A DNA stretch of 64,000 nucleotides from Ascarosepion bandense (Eukaryota; Mollusca; Cephalopoda; Sepiida; Sepiidae): assembly GCA_037127315.1 (NCBI GenBank), contig JBBBDQ010001271.1, forward strand, positions 1,905,501 to 1,969,500, written 5' to 3'. Of this stretch, positions 58,055-64,000 are shown piece after piece; the stretch's first letter is position 1, and each line of letters starts with the position of its first letter. Under the pieces are notes generated by a model. That model was not told the origin of the DNA. It was given only the letters and a program-made list of their open reading frames with translations, and did not search any database. The translations under genes were made by a program, and so were the position numbers.

Positions 58055-58496
58055 TCATTACCTTTCAGGATGTAGACAGTAATGGCTCTCCACAATTTCC
58101 TGTCCTTTGTAGCTCTTAATAAATTTTGTCTTTTTGTTATTTCTTCTAAACCTTGTTCTGCCACTGAGTTAACCAAGCTCACCAGGTTATGTGTTGCTTT
58201 CTTCTGTTCTTTTTACCTTCAAACTGTCCAGTGAGTATCACATTTTCCAAGCCCTCTTTCCTCATTATGTGCCTTTGAAATTTTCAACTGTCTCTTTCTG
58301 ATGCTAAGTATAATTTTCCTTTTTGTTTCCATTTTCTTGATAACTTCATCATTGCTCACATGGTATTCTCAGCATCCTTCTGTAGAACCACATTTTGGTT
58401 GCTACAAGTCTCTTCTTCAGCTCTGTGAAAACTGTCCAGCATTCACTGCCATATAGGAAGCCTGATATCATGTAACAGTTCAGTACTCTTTTCTTT
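58055..58496 (-). pseudogene. RTE-type LINE, old copy
   Basis: Nucleotide match to the other RTE copies (CTTTCAGGATGTAGACAGTA, CATCCTTCTGTAGAACCACA, CCAGCATTCACTGCCATAT on plus). No open frame of any length. Confidence 0.75.
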
Positions 58497-59619
58497 AGCA
58501 AAGCATATAAAATACAAACATAGAAAGGATTATAGTGTTTCTAATTAACTTCAGTACATGGCTGTGTGCTTTGTGATGTTGACTGAGGTTGATGAGGTTG
58601 GTAGGTAGATAGGAATGTTCCAAAATGTAAACTACTCTTTCTCATTTACAGGAGCCTAACAAAGTTTTCAGGGGATAAATTGTAGATCGATTTGTCTTCC
58701 TATCAAACAGAAATTAACACACAAGATACAAATGCTTATGCTGATAATAGCATCTATTTTCTGTTATGAAAGAGTTAATTTTTAGGTATTCAATTTTGTT
58801 GCTTTTAACAAAGTTTGTCTGAATTTTAAGGGGAAATTTTTGTAGTGGGATTAAAATAATTATGTAATTTATATTGTATTATAATTTACATAATTATATA
58901 ATTTGTATAAATTCACAGATACACACACAATTATTACGACTGAGCACTTTACTAACATAATTTCTATTTGTTTTGATATCAGTTGAATTAGATAATTTTG
59001 CATATCTCAATATATGGCATTACTGCTTTAATTTTTGCAAATACATTTTTTATTTTTTTAATATTATATTTTAAAATTTATTAATTATATATTTAAATTC
59101 AAAAAATAATATTTTTTTCTACATGATTAATTTAATCTTATTAATTTAACATCTTCTCGTCATTTTAAATATTCCATGCTGAGAATACCATGGAAAATGC
59201 TTTAAAATTTTAAAGAAGATGAGGAATAGAAAAACACCTATACTTAAAATCAGAAAATATTGAAATTTCTGTGACATGATGAGGAAGGATGACTTAAAAA
59301 ATTAACACTCACAGGATGCATTAAAAGAAGCTTGAGATGAGGAAAACCTTATGTAACCCAACTTATGGGTTTATATGAATGAATAGCAGATTAGAGACAT
59401 AGAGAGATGTTAAAGAATTAAATATTGCTTAGAACTACAAAGAAGAGAAAGTTGTGGAGGGTTATAAATACCTGTCATGAAAGGAAACTGTATGAGAAAG
59501 ATTGGGAAAAGTGCCTTTCGAGCTACTGTCACAAGAATTTGAATCACTGGTAATACACTAGGTTTTATTACCTTTTCTTTAAAAGAAATTATTTTTGAGA
59601 TTTTTCTGCAACTGCATTT
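58497..59619. other. AT-rich DNA, nothing recognised
   Basis: Very AT-rich around 58830-59160. No gene recognised. Confidence 0.35.
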
Positions 59620-59870
59620 TATAGAGGTGGCATGATAGAGTAATTAATAGCAGTTCAGATTGAGGAATTGGAGAGATTGAGGAATTGGAGAGATTGAGGA
59701 ATTGGAGAGATTGAGGAATTGGAGAGCCAAGTTTGAATTCCAGTCGAGTTTATTACATTTACTTACATGTTAATACCCATTAGAAAGATATAAATCCATC
59801 TCTTCTTCCCCCAGCTATGGGTAAACAGCAAGATAGACTGAGCTCTATCGTCTTGAGTGGCAACCAGTTT
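59620..59870 (+). mobile_element. SINE-A copy 12 with 17-bp tandem expansion in its head
   Basis: A-box region GGTGGCATGATAGAGTAATT, then four copies of GATTGAGGAATTGGAGA (59658-59725), then B box AAGTTTGAATTCC and half the body to GGCAACCAGTTT. In other copies the matching segment occurs once. Confidence 0.75.
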
Positions 59871-61653
59871 AGAAGAAGGAAAAACTCTGAATTAAGAACC
59901 AGCCTAAAGGTGAACAACTTCATCTGGAGGATAAAGACATTTGTGTAGGGTTAACAACCCTATTTGTAAAAAAAGTTACAGAAGCATCAACAAAAACAAA
60001 CCAGCCAAGAACAGAGTGCAATAAGGAGTGATCATCGATGGCCTATGCTCCACTGTGAATGAGAAGTTAAGAGATTATTTGTTAGATTTGTTAAATATTT
60101 GTTAAACAATATTTCTGAGAATCATGAAATTTTTGACAATAAAGTGTATTTGTGCTTGGTGACATATTTTGAAATTTGAGTGAAATGTATTTTGTTAAAA
60201 AAGGTCAGTCAGGTGCACAAAAAGGAAAACATTTTCAAATTTGGATTTTTATTTTATCTGCTGGGGTTAGTGATTCATGTTCCACATTTAAGTTTGTACC
60301 GGAAGATAGCTGTCAATGGTGTGGAAGTGACATCAAGCTGACAGAAAATCTTTAGTAGTAATTTTTATTTTGATGAGTCTGGACACAGCTGTTGAAGTGT
60401 ACGGTTGAGTAAAATTGGGGTCTCCCTGGTGGGGTTTAGTGACAACTCTGACCAAACCTCCTAACCCATGGCATGTCTCCAAAGATGTTTTTGTATGAAA
60501 AAGGAAAATAAAATATATTTTATATTTTATTTATATTTGAGTCTGGTCCTGTAGTTTTAGACGGAGGTGTTTGTTGCAAATTGTATTTGTTGTTGCTGAT
60601 GGTGACAACAGAAGGACAAAGAAGACGAAGCAGGAGATTATGAAATGATTATGTGAAACTGACTTTTGTAAAGAAGTTGGGTTGAGTGGTCCTCGACAAA
60701 GTGTTTTATGATTTGAAATGTCGTCCTGAATTTATTTTGGATTTTGAAGTTTAATAGTTGCCCAAGAAGTCTGAGAATAATCGTCATAGCAGTTGCAGTG
60801 AAAACTGCCAAGTATATGAAGCTTAATGTTCGTCACTAGTTGTTGATCCTGAAATTGCAATATTTGTTATTTGTACCAGTATCGCTGATTCAGCACAGTG
60901 GAACCAAAATTGAATTACAGAATTATCATCATTGCAATTATAGTGAGAGAGCTCTGAATCTACAGCAATATTGTTCCAGAATTATCGTTATTATCGAACC
61001 TGATACATAACAGATTCAATTCTGTGGAGTTCTTCAATAAATCATAAATCTCAGTCATGTTTATACATGTTTGGTTTAATGAGTCAGTTTATAAAATGCT
61101 AAATTGTAATTTGAGAGAATATCAAAAATAAAAATAAAAAAATTATGGAAAATCCATAAAAGAGGTTCTAAATGTGCTGCAAAATAGGAATTGCCAAAGT
61201 ACAGAGAATTAGAATTGTTCAACCTTTATACAAAAATCTATCCAAGAATACGAACACAACACAAGAAAGTTTTATTTTCAATACTGATTTTTCTTCTCTG
61301 ACCATTGATAAAATAAAATGTAATTAACCGACAAATCAATGAAAAGTTAATTTAAACACATTTTTGATTCAATCATTTTCTATAAATAACTAGTATTTCT
61401 ATTAAAATACCTTGGTAATCAGATGAAACTGTCCACAAGTTAAACCTAATTACTCAATAAAATTTAGATGAATAATTTCTTTCATTTTATTAATCACAAA
61501 AAAGAAATGTTGAACAAATCCAGCTAGAATTTCTTTATCCAATCAACCTCTTTCTGAAACAAACAATTTGTCTTTTCAATTGTGAATCCTTGTACTAACA
61601 ATGATTTAAGATTGGTTTTATATGTTGCTCCTACTATGAACTTATATAGATAA
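59871..61653. other. 1.8 kb unassigned DNA
   Basis: 60240-61040 has more balanced composition. No frame, LTR end or known repeat could be supported. Confidence 0.35.
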
Positions 61654-62346
61654 AGGGTGCAACAGGTAAATTATCACCCTTTTATATTTTCAATTTTGTG
61701 CATTTATGTTATTTTTTTTATTTTGTTGTCTGCACAGTATAGTAGGGTCAGTTGGGCACTGTCTGTGACAAAAAGAGCATCATGATGCAATTAACTCAAT
61801 CAGAAATTTGTAAATGGCATGCTATACTGCTCAACACTCATAATGGAAGTTTCAATATCAACATTTTGGAGTGTTTGGGTGTCAATCTGAGGACGGTGAA
61901 GAGGATTTGGAAAGAGTTAGATGGGCTTAATAGTAATTACAAAGATATGGCAGCTAGAAAACTCACTCTGATTGTTCCAATGAGAAAAGAACTCCTGAAT
62001 TTGTTGGTGGGGGCTTCAGACTCAACACAGTCTTGAGGAGGTAGTGCTGATGTAGGTTTAAAGGGTAGCTGCAGGAAGACTATGTTTGATACCATGCCAC
62101 ACAAGCAGAGGACCACATCACCTCTTATATCTGGCTGCTTAACTCTCCAACCTGCAAACCTCTTGATTGTTGTGTGGAACACAGTTGAGTGAGAAACCAA
62201 TAAAACTCCTTGTAACAGCAAAGATGAACTGAAGGCAAGATAACAAGGAGACCATCTAGAAGAAGTGCAGAAGGTTCTAAAGTCATCTGGAAGTTTTAGT
62301 TAAAGCCAATGGTGATTTTATTGAATAAATTTACTGTTTAGCGTTT
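61654..62346 (+). pseudogene. Mariner-type transposon, internally deleted
   Basis: The frame 61752-62036 (94 codons; the first in-frame ATG is within it) encodes an N-terminal helix-turn-helix region: SEICKWHAILLNTHNGSFNI, then GVNLRTVKRIWKEL, typical of mariner-type DNA-binding domains. After a stop, 62130-62215 reads LNSPTCKPLDCCVWNTVE-stop-ETNKTPCNSKDELKA. This matches the region of the third catalytic aspartate (NSPDxNPLDYYVW) and the following C-terminal domain, with the Asp changed to Thr. The whole catalytic core between them is missing, so the element is a deletion derivative. Terminal sequences GGGTGCAACAGGTAAATTA (61655) and AAATTTACTGTTTAGC (about 62327) are a weak inverted pair. 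Confidence 0.75.
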
Positions 62347-62451
62347 CAAGATATTTTTGTGTAATGTAGGCAAATATATCTCTTAAAACGAGATATCAGC
62401 GTTATTTTCATTTTTGTATAATTTAGAAAATTCATTCATTGCTTCATCTGA

Positions 62452-62490
<39 letters not shown>

Positions 62491-62998
62491 AGTATATTAA
62501 GGCAGCAAATAATTTTATAAACATATACTGTTAAATATAAAAAAAAGAAAACCTTCAGATATTGGTGGCCATGTACATCAAATCTAAACAACCAACACTT
62601 AATAAAATCACCTTTAAATCCGGACATAACATGTTACATTGCATTTGACTACATGGTTTTGTTGTCATTTTGCACTATCAGGTGGTGTGACGTCATAAAA
62701 CTGCATTGCAAATTTGAGAACTGTGTTTGTTATTTTTGGTAACTATTGCCATTGCCTAGCGGAGTTTTATGTCAACACAAAATAAAATCGTCAGTGATGG
62801 TGGATGTTATTGTATTACCGTCTTAAAAACCTCTCTGAAGATGGCTCATGTGAGCTGAAAGCTTAGAACCAAATTAATAAAAAATTATCCAAATGTTGGA
62901 GAATTTTTGTCTTTATTTTCAACTGAAATTAAAGCCAAAATACGATGTTTACAACGGCTCATGATTAAACATAATAGACATTCATTGTCTCTTATATT

Positions 62999-63037
<39 letters not shown>

Positions 63038-63039
63038 TT
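62347..63039. other. Unassigned DNA with TA arrays and hammerhead-like motif
   Basis: (TA)n at 62455-62489 and 63004-63034. 62835-62860 holds CTGAAGA, a 5-bp stem with 4-nt loop, then GAAA. No gene. Confidence 0.45.
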
Positions 63040-63405
63040 GTCTGCAGATGATTATTTATGCTCTCACTAGTCAATAGAGCACTATAGGAAGAGATAAATT
63101 TCATAAAAACAGTTACTACTTTATACGCTACATTTTTTGGTTAATGAATTGAATGCAGTTTGATTCAGCTACTTAATTGAATGTTTCTCAGTTACTGGCT
63201 GTTTGTTTACATCCTGTGAATAACCTGCTATGAAAACTACCTTACTCTGCTGCACATTGATAATGCAGTGGAAAGGTATTCATCTGATGACAAATCAGTT
63301 GAATTTCGATCCCAGCTTGAAGCAAATGATTAATCTATCTGCACTAAAGAGATATGATACAGTGAAACAGGCTTGTCTGCAGATGATTTTATAAATATAC
63401 ACACA
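63040..63405 (+). mobile_element. SINE-B copy 2
   Basis: Block order as at 28022-28365: TCAATAGAGCACTATAGGA, CTCAGTTACTGGC, CTGCACATTGATAATGCAGT, B box GAATTTCGATCCCAGC, GATACAGTGAAACAGG, CTTGTCTGCAGATGATT. The last block also occurs at 63037-63056 at the start, so this may be the second unit of a tandem pair whose first unit is truncated. Confidence 0.6.
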
Positions 63406-64000
63406 AGTATTTTAATCTCAAAAATCAGTATTTATATACTATGGTAACAAAGAAAATTTACACTCTCCTCTAACTAACAAGCTACCTATCTGCTTGTAAA
63501 AATATTAATACTGAGAAATTACACCATATGCAGAAAATTAACAGATTGATAAACAATCAAATATCTTATTCTTTTTAAATCAATGATTAACATTTGCAAA
63601 TGTTATCACATAATGACTTATTCATTTTGTTCATCAATTTATAACTGTTCCAAACATTTAAAATATCAAGTAAATATACTCATACACTCATGACAACATT
63701 TGAAGCTTCCAGACCTTTAAAATATTAGACTGTCAATATTTTGCATACAAAGCATAAAATTTATAAAGTACATAAAATACAATAAATAATTATTATGAGT
63801 AGACTTTTGCCATAACAAATGACGGCAGACAAAATATTTATATCAATAAGCTATCTAAAATGATGGCAACATATATATTGATGTACCTACTATTGAGTAT
63901 CTTACATTAAAACATAAGAAAAAAAAAACAATCTAATCCCTGAGCACGACGGGAGGGAAATATATATATATATATTATTCACTACTCGACACCATAATTA
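63406..64000. other. AT-rich DNA to the window end
   Basis: Short (TA)n at 63961-63976. Nothing else recognised. Confidence 0.35.

Overview
The window looks like intergenic or intronic DNA from a large, AT-rich metazoan genome. A cephalopod mollusc is my best guess, not a proof. The guess rests on dense tRNA-derived SINEs, truncated LINEs, mariner remnants, long (TA)n, (CA)n and (TG)n arrays, and a recurring 12-base AAGGGAGGTAAC motif that I associate with molluscan DNA. I found no convincing host protein-coding gene, rRNA or CRISPR array. Every open frame that reads as real protein belongs to a retrotransposon or a mariner transposon.

Main repeat families, named here for convenience. (1) LINE-J: a Jockey/CR1-type non-LTR element with endonuclease and reverse transcriptase (RT). 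Its copies share a 3' end reading CTTGCTTGGGGTGA then ATGATTAAA and poly(A). The longest copy is 11.48-13.68 kb (minus) and the best preserved is 42.5-43.55 kb (plus). (2) An RTE-type LINE with a GAA-repeat tail directly on its stop codon: 9.2, 40.2, 52.7, 57.1 and 58.1 kb, all 5'-truncated. (3) SINE-A: a tRNA-headed SINE of about 300 bp with about twelve copies, several with visible target-site duplications. (4) Rarer tRNA-headed families SINE-B (28.0 and 63.0 kb) and SINE-C (19.8 and 55.8 kb). (5) Two dead mariner copies (17.6 and 61.7 kb), a pogo-like MITE candidate (3.3 kb) and a solo LTR with 5-bp duplications (10.3 kb).

Layout: 0-2 kb, microsatellites, a duplicated 100-bp unit and a tRNA-Leu-like sequence. 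2-3.8 kb, a purine-skewed stretch. 4.5-17 kb, dense nested repeats. 17-28 kb, mariner remnant, SINEs, a 33-bp minisatellite and a large foldback at 25.6-26.1 kb. 28-38.6 kb, mostly repeat-poor AT-rich DNA with one minisatellite. 38.6-49.8 kb, nested LINEs and a perfect 47-bp inverted repeat. 50-64 kb, more LINEs, SINEs, TA arrays and the second mariner.

The clearest biology here is insertion history. An RTE sits inside a LINE-J (40.2 kb), a LINE-J tail inside a SINE-A (53.8 kb), a SINE-A inside a SINE-C (19.9 kb), and a LINE-J inside an older repeat whose uninterrupted copy lies at 14.6-15.3 kb. The most speculative observation is a recurring CTGANGA...GAAA signature with a complementary stem between the two boxes. 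It resembles the hammerhead ribozyme core and occurs in several repeats, including SINE-C and both arms of the 25.6-26.1 kb foldback. All comparisons were made by eye, so boundaries are approximate unless a target-site duplication is given.
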